This document shows, in pieces, positions 1-12,796 of a stretch of 64,000 bases of DNA. The translations under genes were made by a program, and so were the position numbers. Origin of the DNA: Blasia pusilla (taxonomy: Eukaryota > Marchantiophyta > Marchantiopsida > Blasiales); contig CM114271.1 of the NCBI GenBank assembly GCA_050084515.1, positions 63,798,001 through 63,862,000 of the forward strand, read 5' to 3'. Below the pieces are notes generated by a model that saw only the letters and a program-made list of their open reading frames with translations, had not been told where the DNA came from and made no database searches. Within the stretch, counting starts at the first letter, position 1. Each line of letters opens with the position of its first letter.

Positions 1-1409
1 AACTAGGAAGAATAACAAGGTCAATATAAGGGTTGGATAAGTCATTAATATTGAAATTAGCCACAATCTACCTTATGCCCTCAACAATTGACTGAATCTT
101 GATTGAGGGTATAAACTCTATATTCCATACAACTAAAGAGGAGTGTATGAGGGATGTAGCATGGATGAAACCCTTGTGAAATTTGTTTAATTTCTCTATG
201 ATTCCAATGTGTGAGTAAAAAATAGAGAGCAATTGCAAATGGAGTGGATTACCAACTAGTATGTCTCTGATGCATGTTGGTATCATATATGCATAAAATC
301 TAGTCTTTTTTCGTTATGCATAAGTTAGAAACATAGAAACTCGAAAGCTCTTTGTAAATTAAGTCAGTAAGAAATCCATTGCATAAGGCACATCGTAGAT
401 ATTCGTAGAAGTAATTTTATAACATTTCATATTTAAAATCCTTAGGAATCAAAAGTGGAAGAGCATCAAGAGGTTGTATGGAAGAACTCACTATCCAAGG
501 GTACATTTTATTTGACCAAAGTGGAAATTTTGTTGTGTTCAAATCTTAATGTGACACCAACTAGACACCTTTTGAGTCATCCGTTGCTTCTTCTTGCGCA
601 TTGGAAACAATACTCATTGTAAAGAAACCTAAAATGCTCACAATTATCTTTGAACCAAAAAATATAAATTGATTGATTCTCGTACGCTTGCCCACTATAC
701 TTTACAACTATCATGATATTGAAATTCCAAATCCAGGCTTCCAACACGTGATAAAAAAAAACATTAGAAAAAATAGATTCTAAAAGCAAAATAATTTGGC
801 CCTTACAATTTAGTGACAATTGACACTTCGAACTAAGGGATAGAGGAGGCATGGCAATTGGCCATAGAAGGCCAAAAGGAACTATCATAATGTAATTACA
901 TTGCCCTTTTCCCAAATTCCTAAACCCGCTCCAATCCTTACTCAATTACCACTCCCTTCAACTTCCCCTTCACCATCACCATATTGCAGACAACTGAGTT
1001 ATTGTCAAGTTTTAAAAAAAGCCACTAGCAAGAGAGAAATATTCTATAAAAAAATATGAAAGGTATAAGAACCTAAAATGAAAATAGTATGAGGAGTAGA
1101 AGAGAAGATGACCTTTTGTAGTAAGTGTTATGCAATAGGTATACAACATTCATATTAACTAGTTCAAGCCCACATTCTAAATGCTATAATACCACCATAA
1201 ACCCTATCACAAGGGAAAAGGTTTTGCTAGTCCGAAGGCGTTTAGGTTTTGGTGTATTTTTCCTTTCTATGTTAAATCTTGAAGTCATTAAGTCTTTTCG
1301 TAAAAACAGAAGGACGTGAATCTATTCGTAAAAATCAAGATTAACCACCTAAAGAAGAGCAAATTTGAGCCAATTAAATTATTTAATTATAGGTTAAGTT
1401 TATACGTAG
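1..1409. other. AT-rich intergenic DNA, no gene seen
   Basis: Only short open frames of low complexity are present on either strand, with no recognisable domain, splice pattern or RNA gene. The base composition is that of the repeat-rich flanks elsewhere in the window. Confidence 0.6.
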
Positions 1410-1522
1410 ACGGTTGAGGCAGTTGCTGGGGGCGAGATCCGAGGATATCGACACACCAGGGGTGATCACGAGAGACAACCTTGGACTTCTTGGGATGTTT
1501 TGTAGGTAGGCCAGGAGATGAT
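1410..1522 (+). pseudogene. Fragment of the DNMT retroelement (MTase-RT linker)
   Basis: This short stretch is clearly similar to 58,184-58,285 in the plus-strand retroelement, the linker between the methyltransferase motif X region and reverse transcriptase. Shared landmarks include the run encoding LDFLGCF and the following GDDSH region. It is an isolated relic of about 110 bp in plus orientation, with no flanking element sequence recognisable. It shows that the methyltransferase-bearing version of the element has been present in this genome for some time, because this relic is more diverged than the long copies. Confidence 0.75.
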
Positions 1523-2670
1523 AGCCACAAGTATATGGAAAAGTAGCACTCTCTTGCCACTTGGCAAGTGCCCACACTTTTATTTGGTTCGCCAACAGTC
1601 ACACAACGAGTGCATAATTACATGTACGCAAAAAATTGGCACAAAGTTTGATAAGACCAACATATTGAGGGATTCAATAAGAACACAAAGGATCCTCAAA
1701 ATATAGACAAAAAAAAAAAACAAAGCCAAAATGCATAAGCATTCTTGTGGATTGTTCTTCATAAGGTATAGAATTGTGAATGAGACAAATAGATGATGGT
1801 CCCTTCCATGAATGCGAGATGGAAAGGGAATGACAGGATATATGGTTGGAATAGATCGACCAAGCTGCATGATATACAAATCTTATGCCGAAGAAAATGA
1901 AACACTAGTGAACGCAAAAAACAAACTTATCATAGAAGAACATAATACAAACCATAAAATAGCAAAAGCCAACAATAAAGAAAGAAAATGTTCTGGCATA
2001 TTACACATATGATAATGATGAGGTGGGGGCAATTCGATATTCAAACACAAAAATAACTTAACATATAGATTCGTATGGGAGAGGGGTGACGGTTACATAT
2101 AGCAACTTTGGATACTTGGACAAGCATGTTGAGCTAAAAAACAAACATGAGATGGAGCCATCCAGAAGAGGGATTCTTAAACGGATCCTACTTGTAGACG
2201 CCACACATATAGCTTTTTCTATTAAGATTTTTTATTCACAAGAGAGTGTGTCCAAGTTCTCAATTATCCTTCAAACTTATTATATTTCTTGCATTCCAAC
2301 ATCGTACCATCCTCCATACATTGGAGAATTCAGTTTTTCTCCATGCTTCTATTTTATGTATTTTATTTCAATTTATATTTTCAAAAAGTAAAATTATTCA
2401 TTACCATCAGATATTAATTTTAGCACGGTCTTACTCAAGGAAATAAAATATCCAAATTTCTGAGAATTTGAAAGTATTCTAACATGATTTTTCGCACTAG
2501 ATAAAGGTGAAAATTTTATAAAATAATCTTAATACATTGAGAAAAAATACACTTTGGTAGGAGAGGATAGGATGATGAACCCTCAAGAAGAGACCTTAGG
2601 GGAAGTGAAATCCTCTATGTACATATCATTGAGGACCTTAGTGATATATCATCTCCATCCATCCATAGAG
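1523..2670. other. AT-rich intergenic DNA, no gene seen
   Basis: No coding potential beyond chance frames. A short poly(A) run lies near 1,709-1,720. Nothing else is recognised. Confidence 0.55.
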
Positions 2671-2999
2671 CAAGGTTGCATGTGGACAAAGTCCGTATCC
2701 GCGGACATGTTTGTGGCCGTGGACATACGTCCGTCCCATGGAAGGATTTGTCCATGTATGCCCCACCATCCTCTTCTTTCTCAGTCCCCCATATGCTTTT
2801 GTGTTCCATACTTTCTTGTTCTTCTTCCCTTCCACCTCAACTTCCTCCTCCCTTATTGCCCCACTCGCCCTTGCCCTGCCTTCCATCATAAACTATAAGT
2901 ATGGGACCCACCTCTTACAACTTGTGTCCGTACACATGTCCAAACTTGTCCGTCCATGTCGATCATTGGGATTGACTTGTCCGTTTTTGTGCAACCGTG
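2671..2999. mobile_element. hAT-like MITE with terminal inverted repeats
   Basis: The 329-bp segment begins CAAGGTTGCA and ends TGCAACCGTG, giving imperfect 10-bp terminal inverted repeats of the CA...TG type usual for hAT transposons. It is flanked by near-identical 8-bp sequences (CCATAGAG at 2,663-2,670 and TCATATAG at 3,000-3,007, 6 of 8 matching), the hAT target-duplication length. Subterminal GTCCGT motifs occur several times at both ends. There is no transposase, so it would be non-autonomous. A related 5' end is present at about 12,797. Confidence 0.55.
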
Positions 3000-3007
3000 T
3001 CATATAG

Positions 3008-4104
3008 TGATAGGAACATAGCCAATATGAACTTGGAGACGAATGGATTGAAAAACCCAATTTGAATACAAGGTAGTGGAGAGCTTAATAATAATTTTTT
3101 ATATTATAATTGGCGACCTATATGTACAATAAGAAAAAATAGTAAGAAGCTAGCGATTTTGTCCTTTGATTCACATTTGGTATTTTAGGAAAATAAATTT
3201 GATTGGAAGAAGAAAGCGATTTCATTAATTAAGATTAACTAATGATTACAATCCATGCAAGCATTCCCTCCTTTTTCCCTGTCTACCTAATTTATCATTA
3301 TGTCCTACATGATTGTTTTATCATTATTTTCTTCTTATCCCTTTCAAAAGGGCACACATTGGTTTTAATAATATGTGTTATTTTGGTGGGAGTAGTGGAA
3401 GGGGAGGAGTAGGTATTGCTTAAAATTTAATGGAAGGGTGGAATTATTTAAGGGAGTGGGGTATTATTTAAATTTGAATTGAGGAATGGAATTATTTAGA
3501 AGAGTAGAATGTTATAGTTACTTTAAGATTTAAGAAAAAAAGAAATTCCTCCGCAATACTAACTAGTCCATTACGTTATGGAAGGCACATGCATAGAAAT
3601 ACTAAAAGGTTAGATACTTGCTAAGAAATAGTTGAATAGTATAGTTTGCCGTGATATTAATCGGTGAAATTAGGGTTCATGCTTTCTAATATCTTCACAT
3701 TCATTCGGATGAAAACATAATCTCGGAGTCTAACATGAGTTTTTTAATCCGGTCTCATGAGTTCCAAGATCTTTATTTTTTTCTTAAAATGCTTCAAGTG
3801 TTTCCTCGTATAAACAACTTAAATTTATGCTATTATTGAAGAGTGTTTTTTTAATTTCTAAACACATCTCTTTTTATAAAAAATATATTTCTACATTATT
3901 ATTGGAGAACGAATTCTTGATATTCCGAACTCTTATCTTTTTCACACATAAGAAAAAGAATTTATGTAAAAAAATAAAAATTTTAATGGAGCATGACTAA
4001 TCACTTCATTCCACTCCGGTGCACGGAATCGGTTGTAATAAACAATTAAACAAAAGGAAATCATCTAAATGAACCTGAACGAATCGACATGCCATGAACT
4101 ACTG
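3008..4104. other. AT-rich intergenic DNA, no gene seen
   Basis: Contains loosely repeated GGAATTATTTA-type phrases around 3,420-3,510 but no coding or RNA signature that I can support. Confidence 0.5.
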
Positions 4105-4900
4105 AACTTAGAGTTTAGGGTAGTGGCTAATGTTTCTCGCGTGTGAGATTCGAATACTGCCAAGTCGTTGTCGGAGCGCCCGACCATTCTAGTGGACGTC
4201 GCTCTCGCGACGACTTCTGACAAACCCTGCTGGCGCGGCGCATCGAAGCACGGTTCGCTTCGGCTCCTCAGGCTTCGGACAGCTGGCAAGAGCCTGCCTG
4301 TCACACCCGGACCACAGCTGGATAGCCGTGCTGCCCCTCTCCTTCGGCCTGATCCGCGTCAGCCCCAGTCCACCATGGTTGCAGTGACCGCCACTCCCGG
4401 AACCTACGACGTATCGTGGCTGACGGTTAACTACCCGGCTTGCTGGAGCCAGCCCTTGACCATGGGTTACGGTCTCCGAAACCCTAACCTCAGACTTTCC
4501 CCTCCGCCCCGGAGTCCCACTGCAGCAGAAGGAAAGAATCCGCGGCCGATTAGGGCGGAGAGTTGACGTGACCGACGCCTGTCAAGGTCCTCGGGCCTTC
4601 TTCCGCAGAGCTTGACCGGCACCGGGCTAACCCGACTCGCAAAACCCGGTCATCTTCGCCACCCGCAGCCAATGGTGCCGTCTTTGGCGAACGTGGAATG
4701 GCGTTGACTCCCCGAGTCTTAGCTGGACCATGTCACCCTGAGCCCAAGTCGCGGTTAACCTAACTAGATTACTCGAAACTCACTCCTCTCTCTAGCTGGA
4801 TATCGTGTCATGCTTACCAGGGCGTCTAGTTTACCAACCCAGTGCTTCCCCCATTACTTGACCTGCCTCCAACCTGGGTTAGCCAGCTGGATCATGGGAT
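4105..4900. other. GC- and CpG-rich island of unknown nature
   Basis: An abrupt GC-rich block of about 0.8 kb is embedded in AT-rich DNA. The longest frame runs 4,168-4,566 on the plus strand (132 codons), has biased composition and matches no family I recognise. CpG dinucleotides are frequent, unlike the surrounding relics. It could be a recently arrived repeat, an LTR of an unrecognised family, or a fragment of host gene-rich DNA. No terminal repeats, signal peptide or domain are visible. Confidence 0.35.
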
Positions 4901-6240
4901 CCATTCATTCCTGGCATTCATTTTCTTTGGAGGGCGGAAAATGAAGAGGCGAAAACATTATTATTAACAATTGAGAAGGGATCGGAGATATCCACTGAAG
5001 TGAATATTGAATTGACGAAGGGAGAATCAATATCAACTTAATATTAGAAAAGGAAAAACCAGTCTTAAATTCCAAGCAATAAATAGTGGGGAGAATTTGA
5101 TTTAAATGCATATAAAGAAAACAAGTCTTGCTTTTGAGGAAGACGGTAGATATTGGTGGCCTTGCATTGAATGTGGTCTTTAGCATAGTACGTTTATGAG
5201 TCATCTCTATCATGAGAATGTTACTTGACAAAGTAGTGATATTCGGAAATTCATCGTTTTTTCACACAACAATTCTCCTTTAATTTTAAAACTTAAATGT
5301 TGTAAGTGAGAAAGTGGGAGTTACAATTTTGGGAATCAACTTATAGTTAGAGTTTTAAGAGTGAGAAAAGGAATTTTATTAATTTGAGTTGTGGAGAATT
5401 TGCTAGATAATTTTATTAACTGCATGTGCGATGTAATTTATTCCATGGAAAAAAATATACATATATATCATGAAGCAGTTTGTCCCTATGGAAGTGGATA
5501 AAATTTTTACCCATTACTTCTCAATATAGGTTTTTTTTAATTTATTTTTATTTTCAGAAACCACATAACATTGGACAAAATGAACAAAATTTTCTTCTAA
5601 GAATAAAAGAGAAAGAAATATCACTTTATTGCATATAAAACTAAGAACCATTTCTATATTTTTTTACTGTATCCCAAGAGAAACTTTTTTACGAACCTCA
5701 TCATACCAAACGGAAGAGAGAGATGCCTTTGCAAGGCCCAATAAAGAACTTGCTTACATTTCGTATGCTCCTTTTTCCCTCGCAAATCGGTTCAATTGTA
5801 GGTTAAACCAATTCTAGGAAAAATAAATGATACTAGTGTGCAGCTAGTGCTACCCATGTGATCAATAATCATATCACCGTAAAATTCTGAAAAATAGTTT
5901 ATGTTACCTGTTGTACAAGAGGTTTTATTCTTCCACATTGGCATGTGTCAATAAAAAATTTCAGAATTTTTTTCCCATAATATGTATATTAATATTTATA
6001 CTAAAAACGATTTATAGAAAGAAATAACAAATCCAGAAAAACGAGTTGTTTATAATCGGACGAAAATCTACTGGAATAGTGTCCTGGAAGAATCATCTGA
6101 AAAACTAACCGAGAAGTACGACAATTATCCTTAAGATTCCTACAACTAACGCTCCCTCCGCATTATTTAGTTGTAGGGATACGGTGAAAATCTGAGAGCA
6201 AGAATAATCCCAAAACTTTCTCTTAAAAAGAGTTTTTGTT
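4901..6240. other. AT-rich intergenic DNA, no gene seen
   Basis: No supported coding region, RNA or repeat boundary. Confidence 0.5.
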
Positions 6241-6245
6241 TCTAG

Positions 6246-6520
6246 TAGGCCTCCCCGTTTCCTTCAAGTAGCCGGTCGCAAGGCGCTGGACCGGTAGTTG
6301 ACGGGCTTCCATTGTCACTCGCCGGTCGTCTTGAACTATTGACTGGCTCGTTCAGCGGTCGGTCACAGGTTATCGACGGTCTACTACTAATCTCAGTTAT
6401 CGGCATAGGTCTAGTAGTTGACGGAATACCCGTTACCAACGGCCTACTAGCGATTCCAGGTATCAGTTCCCCGTTCCCGGGTACGGGTAGTCTTCGGACG
6501 ACGGATCTCTTACTGGTATT
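6246..6520. repeat. Degenerate GC-richer repeat block
   Basis: A block moderately richer in GC contains diverged repeats of GTAGTTGACGG (6,293-6,303 and 6,411-6,421, spacing about 118 bp) and related CTACTAG/CTAGTAG phrases. Both strands are open for 70-96 codons, but the frames look like by-products of the repeat composition rather than a protein. Function unknown. Confidence 0.35.
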
Positions 6521-6621
6521 GTAAGTCCCCATTCAATTTTATTTATTTTCCCGAAATTTCGAAGTTTCCGTGTATTTCTAATCTATATTATTAACACGTG
6601 AATTGAGCACGTGGCATGGTA

Positions 6622-6710
6622 GGGGAGGGGGAGGGGGCATTCAAGTAACGGGGTATTAGACGGAGGGGAGGGTTAGGAGGAAGGGAGCATTCAAATAACG
6701 GGGTTTTAGG
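6622..6710. repeat. 49-bp imperfect tandem duplication
   Basis: The phrase GCATTCAAGTAACGGGGT at about 6,638 recurs at about 6,687 with one change, each copy preceded by a G-rich purine run. Two copies only. The G-rich runs are polypurine-tract-like, but no LTR start can be placed beside them. Confidence 0.45.
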
Positions 6711-6872
6711 GACTATGGTGTGGACCGTGCATCGCATTGTTCCCTCACGGGCCCTAACTAACATTCTCCCACCTCTTCTTGTGTGTTATGTTTCAAAAAA
6801 CAGGTAAGATGCTCGTGCGCTGCACGGGAGATAGAGGTATGTTTGAAGAGCTAGTGTACAGCCCGTGAAGGG

Positions 6873-7114
6873 AAGATATTATTGGAAGGACCATATGCGT
6901 AATTGTGCGCCATCTTCTGAACATTGACGATACAGTTGATCCGAGCTTAGCAGTAGTTCCTGCAGGCTTGAGATGTATGTTGTGTGGTTCTGCCCGTGAT
7001 GCAGCCACTATGCTAGTCTGTGATAAGTGTTTGCGAGGGTGGCATATGGCATGTCTGACGCCATCTCTCACTAGGGTTCCTCGGGGACGATGGATGTGTC
7101 CCCGATGTATATAG
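6873..7114 (+). pseudogene. Retroelement relic: integrase tail and PHD finger
   Basis: The sequence is closely similar to 61,228-61,471 of the plus-strand retroelement. It retains the end of the integrase C-terminal domain and a PHD finger with all eight zinc ligands in C4HC3 order: CxxC, CxxC, then WH with HxxC, then WMCPRC. The PHD reading frame is open from 6,905 to 7,114. The upstream integrase part is cut off at about 6,873 and contains a small frameshift. Preservation of every PHD ligand in a truncated copy shows the finger is an ancestral part of the element rather than a private acquisition of one insertion. Confidence 0.8.
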
Positions 7115-7293
7115 GGTTGGTACTTGTAGATTCCGACTTGCGTCTGTGACATGGATGACAAGAAGGCGACCAACGATGGAGCCACATGAGCACCCGACCT
7201 TTTTGCTCTTAACGTCCGAAAGATTTGTGTCATGGTAGGTAGGGACAGATGGCTATCTGGAGTTAGAGGGACCTTACCACCAGCTAGGGAGGC

Positions 7294-7608
7294 GATTGGA
7301 GATATTTTGGTACTTCTTGTCTCGTTTTTTGGATGCCATGAGTTAGCATAGGATCGTGCGTGTTTGTTTTTTTGTTCGTTGACAGCGATGTATGTTATAT
7401 AAGCACGACAGCTGTCACGACTTTTAGGACCCTCATTTGGAGCCATGTAGATAAATATACTATTTTGGGTATGTTTCCATTTGGAGGATAGTTGACTTTC
7501 TACTTTAGGAAGTGGCCCCTGACCCGCTACAACAGGTCAAGAGCCAAGGAGGTGACCTACGAGCATAGGTTACCGAGAAGAGAGGTTGGGAGAGGGAAGG
7601 GGGTACGC
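7294..7608 (+). repeat. 3' end of the same relic: B1 repeat and truncated A2 repeat
   Basis: Repeat B (starting ATTGGAGATATTTTGG and ending CACGACA) occupies about 7,294-7,410 and is followed after two bases by repeat A, starting TGTCACG at 7,413. A has an internal deletion after its first 16 or so bases and fades at about 7,608. The B1-A2 junction is the same as at 61,778-61,781 and 39,405 in the two long copies. Confidence 0.75.
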
Positions 7609-8687
7609 ATCTCCCGGTTGATCTTGCCGTTATTCGTATTTTGTAACTTATCTCATGGCACCATCACACTTCTTACTAATTTTTAATCCCAAGCCACTTG
7701 CTCTCAACAAAGAATTAACCACACGCTTGCTCACCCATCTTGGCTTACCCTTAGTTTCCACAAGCGATTTTTTACGCTTTGTCCTTAGACTTGTCTAAAG
7801 GTACGCACCCCTCTTGACTAGTTCTAGCCCATTGCATATTACATTGTCACCTTTTGGTCTTAAGTGTTGGTCTTAGGGTTTCTCACCTATCTTAACCTTC
7901 CCTTACTAAATCTATATGTCCTTATTCTCCGTGTTGAGACTCATCTCATGACTCATGTGTGACATCTCCTTAGTCTTTTTCCTCCTTTAGTGATTCCAAT
8001 AAAGTTGATCCATCTTTGACTCGTTTTTCCAAGGGCATGCTAGTGTACAATTATGAGGCTAATCTATTTGTGATAAATCCCTTTACAAAAATTCTATCAC
8101 TCTTAGATATTATTATTTTTATACATTAATTCTACTTCTCATATTCACTTGAGGGTCCATCATATGAAATCCCCACATGGACATATCCTTACCGTCTACA
8201 CAGATTTATAATTAACTAAGTTGTGGATAGTGTGATATCTCTACCTTATCCAAACTCGATTCACCCTACCTTGAGCTATAACTTGAAACATCCTATTTAG
8301 GGGTAAGCTCTCTTGCTACCCAAGTTGTTCACGAAGTTAAATTAGACCATGTGGTAAAATGGAAAGTTTGGGGGAAACCACGATGCACAATTTACAAAAA
8401 CAAGCCACATGATTCGAAATATTTTTGTATTTAAAAAATACAATTGGTTGACTTTTTACCATCCTACATATAATGATATTTTTTTGATAAAAATTTATAA
8501 TTATGCCACAAGACATCATATTACAATTGACTTTGAAAATATAATATTTAAATATTAAAAAATATTTATTATTATGAAAGAGTGCATTCTTGATTTGGAA
8601 ACACCTCTCTGCTTGACATGTGACAACTGGGCAACGAGAAAATGTTTCACATGCTGGGTTCTAAGAAAAAAATTTGAATTTTTGTGC
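7609..8687. other. AT-rich intergenic DNA, no gene seen
   Basis: The junction near 7,609 is an abrupt end of similarity to the retroelement. The remainder shows no coding, RNA or repeat signature. Confidence 0.5.
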
Positions 8688-9263
8688 ATACCATCATATC
8701 CCTCCAATAAGAAAACACCGGATGGCTAAATCTCACGCGCTCTCAAGATGGTGCGCCACGCATTCACATCCAACGTCCTGGGTGCCGTCTGCTGCAAGTA
8801 GACATAGTCTCCCTCATGAAACCTCCGGATAGTAGGTCGATAACCACCTCCCCTAATAGTCGCATACCTCAACGTATCTCGATGTTGCACAATCGCCAAG
8901 TTCTCAAACGCCATGGGCATCACTCTCTGAAACAAATCAACCCTTTGAGAACATGCTCGCATCAATACATCATGGTCATCAAGGCTCAACACCTCACCAA
9001 CATCTCAACGAAATGGGCACATGTAAATCTGGCTCTCGTCCATAAAGCAAGGAGTACGATGAGAAAGACGCTAAAAATGCCTGCTTGCTGAATCTGTATC
9101 CCATCGCCAACCACGATAATTGGAGGTCCCAAACTCCTAGGACCTGCTCTCATAGGTTCCCCTCGCATGAGCAGGTCATCCTCGACCTTCTGAGGTTGTC
9201 TTCCAGTATTTCCAAAAGCGCTCTACTAGATCTCGCCCATCTATCCTAAAACTCGTGACATAT
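8688..9263 (-). pseudogene. Retroelement relic: 5' A repeat joined to integrase C-terminus
   Basis: Read on the minus strand, the relic starts with the first ~90 bp of repeat A (TGTCACG at 9,263) and then jumps directly to the end of the integrase core and the C-terminal domain (9,168-8,688), ending before the PHD finger. The frame 8,992-8,726 keeps the conserved RYATIRGGGYRP and GDYVYLQQTAP segments seen at 60,926-61,190. Everything between repeat A and integrase has been deleted. The junction is not a repeat boundary, so simple deletion of an inserted copy is the likely cause. Confidence 0.75.
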
Positions 9264-12200
9264 GGGTTGAGGACCTGTGGACCACAAGTGTGGGTTATGT
9301 ACTAGTGTGTAGTTAAAGATGGATAGTAGTTCATGGAATGCCATTTCTATGGCCGGAAAGTTACTATTGTCACAGGTCTATTATTTTACAATTATATTCA
9401 AGGTTATTTGATATTTTTAGTCCTATTTTAAAACATGGTGATATATGATCTTCATTATTTTCCATTATTTTTCTAGATTTGTAGAAGATGTATTGTGATT
9501 GTGTTGAACGTAACGTGGTGTGGTCTACTATTTCTTTCGAATTTCTTTTTATACCAAGATGGTTTGACCCATGCCATGTTATTAGTGGTTTCCTCCTCCC
9601 ACACCATTTGTAATTTTAAGTCACTTTCACACGTGGCTCTAGCTCTAATTCATAACATTCTCTAGGATCCTCAAGTGGTTCTAGATTGACTTAGGCCACA
9701 CCCGAGCATAAGAATTCAACAAAAAAGTTGGATGACGAAAGCACTTATGCTTTAGAAAATTATGATGCTAAGTCAATATTTTGAAATGGTAATCAAAAAG
9801 TACTTACCACCATTTCAAAGACCATATATGCATTTATACATAGATAGTTGGCCTAACACATATTCAACTATCACACACACATCCAAATTATCTTACGATG
9901 CTACACAAGATAAAACATGACACGTTTCTAAATCCATTGCAACTTTTCATCACTTCTACATGGAACCATACAAATTTTTATTCTACCTACACATATCTCT
10001 TCCAACATAAATATTTTCCTACACAATCATAAATTTTTTTATTGAAAAAAGCTTCAAAATAAGAAGGAAAATAGTAGTTTCCTGTGTACCAGAGCCCATA
10101 AAAAATCTTTGAAACCTTGTATCTCCTAAAGAGAGTAAAAAAAATATTAACTCTCCAAAATAATAACTTGTGTTGTCCTCATGAAGATAAATACCAATAT
10201 CACAAAGATCCTTCTTATGGTTGGATACTAGTGGCATGCCCATCACAAGTAAGAAAATCCCTCTCCCTACTTTTGACAAAACCCACATGGCCTTGTTCTC
10301 CCTTAGGTCCTTCTCATTTAATACACAATTATACAACAAAAAGATACATTAATTATGTTTCACAGGTTTTCGTAAAGGAATATAAGAATTTGAAAATTTG
10401 CAACAGAAAATGAATGGGAAATTTCAGAGACATACAAGAGATACTGGTAGAAATTTCAGATACAAAAAATTATGGAATAAAATTTTGAAAAAAAAATGCA
10501 AAAGAAATCAGGTGAAGGAAACTAAATTGAACTTTTTCTCATTGAAATATCTTAGCATACTAGGAATTTAAGTTTAACAGAAAATCATACTTGCCCGAAT
10601 TATAAAAGAAAATACATTTTATTCATATCCTCAGAATTGCAGTATTGTTTCTTTATATGTATACTTCAAGAACTTGCGCCAAAGTACTATTTTCCATACA
10701 CTTACGCAATTACTAGCAATTAGTTTTTGATAGCCAAGCAATTAAGGGTCAGTTAATAAGAAGACACACACCTAATTACGAGTACTACTTTCAAATGTAC
10801 ATTTATTGCAATTTAGTAAAACTCACGAAAGAATAAAAAGCAGGAAAATAAATAGCAAATATTCTACGACCCAAAAATTCCTTAATATTTAATCTTCTAA
10901 CCGAAATATGTTCATACCCAAGGAATAATAAATAAACAAAGAAAATGTACATATACCCAATACGAAACTGCAACTCACATAACTCCATAATCTGATTAGC
11001 AATGGTAAACGTTTTTCAACCAAAAACATAGACTAATTGCCGCAACCCAATTAATTGTCGTAATTTGGTCAATTACCCTAAAAATAGTTAACTCATTAAA
11101 ATAAGTTAAATATTGTTCACAACAAGTTATATCTGGGCTCCCAATCCCGAATACATAGATAAATACACTAACGAGATGCCGCGTACAACCTTTACATTTC
11201 CCTCAAACTCCCGCAAGTAAGTAGAGTGTAAAAGCCCTATATGTGAAACCTCTGTAGCTTGAAGGTTTTAAGTTAACAAGGTGGACCCCACCACGACTAA
11301 TTTGAACTAAAGAGGACTTCTTTATCAATGTATATATGTCCTTGGTTACCCAGTGAGCATTAAACCATCGTAGGCATTAGTGTATGAGCGTTAACATTTA
11401 GTCTTAGCAAAAGTTTATAATTTAAATCGAGCTTTATTATATTTATTATATTATTAAGTGATATTAATTAACTATTATTTAAATTGAGCTAAATTTATTT
11501 TATAATTGTAATTGAGCTTTGTCATTTTTTAATGCCATGTTATTCCGAAGAAATATCAAGGAAAATTATAATTCTCTAGTTAATTTTTATTCTAATGAAT
11601 TTTTATTTATAAACTCTTATCTCACTAACAAGTGTCGTTTGCTCTCTCCTTTGAAATGTGCCATTCCTCCAAAATTCAAAAACATATATTTCCCCTTGGA
11701 ACTACACACCAAAGACTTTTGACCATTCATTTTTGGCTTTTGATTAAGTGATCTACAACCATTTTCATGGCATATTAGAAGAGCACTATGGTTAAGCCTA
11801 ATATTAGGGTATTCATAAAAAAAATTCAAAGGTTGACTAATTTTAGACTCCTAATCGCCCAAGGAGAGTATGAGAAACACAACGTCACATTCGAATTCCA
11901 AGTGAGACTGGAATTTTTCATTCATATAATTTCATTCACAATCCATTCAAATATAAAGACAATATGTTGATGTGAAATGTTTCCAATATTTACCTTATAT
12001 ATCCAAGGCTCTTGCTTTCAATCCTAATATACTAACTTTCTATCTACTTCTTAAGTTGCTATCTTGATGGTTCCAATGTTTGGCCCATACAAATCGATAA
12101 CTATCTATTTTCTTTCATTGACACATACGGTATGTATCTTAATATGAACTTAGCTATGAAGATACTTAACTACTCTATTGAATCAATTTTATGAATTGAT

Positions 12201-12796
12201 TTAGTAGAGTGGTTGATTTTTTGACAAAAAGTTGCAGTCCCAATCATGACAGATGTTGTGATTATCCTTTTTTTGGAAGTTTCCATCTCCATATTCAGCC
12301 AGTTCACCTTTGGATTGCAAGTCATCAACTCTCAACTCCATCTCTGCAGAACAAACAAGTGGAAGTTACTAGTTCGGTTTTTAATGTTTAGAGCTTCAAA
12401 GGTAATCACAAGGTAAAATGTGGTGTGTAACAATGAAATCTACACATGGAAAGGGGAAGGACGTCACTCTCCCTTCCTATTCCAAGAAGCACTATAGCAT
12501 TAAATAAGCAAATATTCCAACTTTTGATGACTCTAAATGGTCTTTTTATACTTACTTTTGTGTAGGAGTTACAAAAATTAGCAGTCCTAGTAATTGGCAT
12601 ATGTTGTGACTTTGCAATGATTTCATCTCTAGGATTAGAGGCGATCCTTAGACGTGTTGTTCTAGTGCACTAACTATCTCCAATGTCATTTTGGTGCATT
12701 GTAGAAGCTTGTGTTTACCAAAGGTTCCATTAAATTTTTTTACCCAAATGTATTCTTATTAGCCCCATTTTAGGTCCATCATTGCATCCAAGGTTG
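9264..12796. other. Long AT-rich intergenic stretch, no gene seen
   Basis: About 3.5 kb with only short low-complexity frames on both strands. I see no exon-like block flanked by splice sites, no tRNA-like cloverleaf and no clear repeat boundary. Confidence 0.5.

Noticed and set aside
6793-7446. 217-codon minus-strand frame
   Set aside because: Antisense to the retroelement relic with the PHD finger and B1/A2 repeats.
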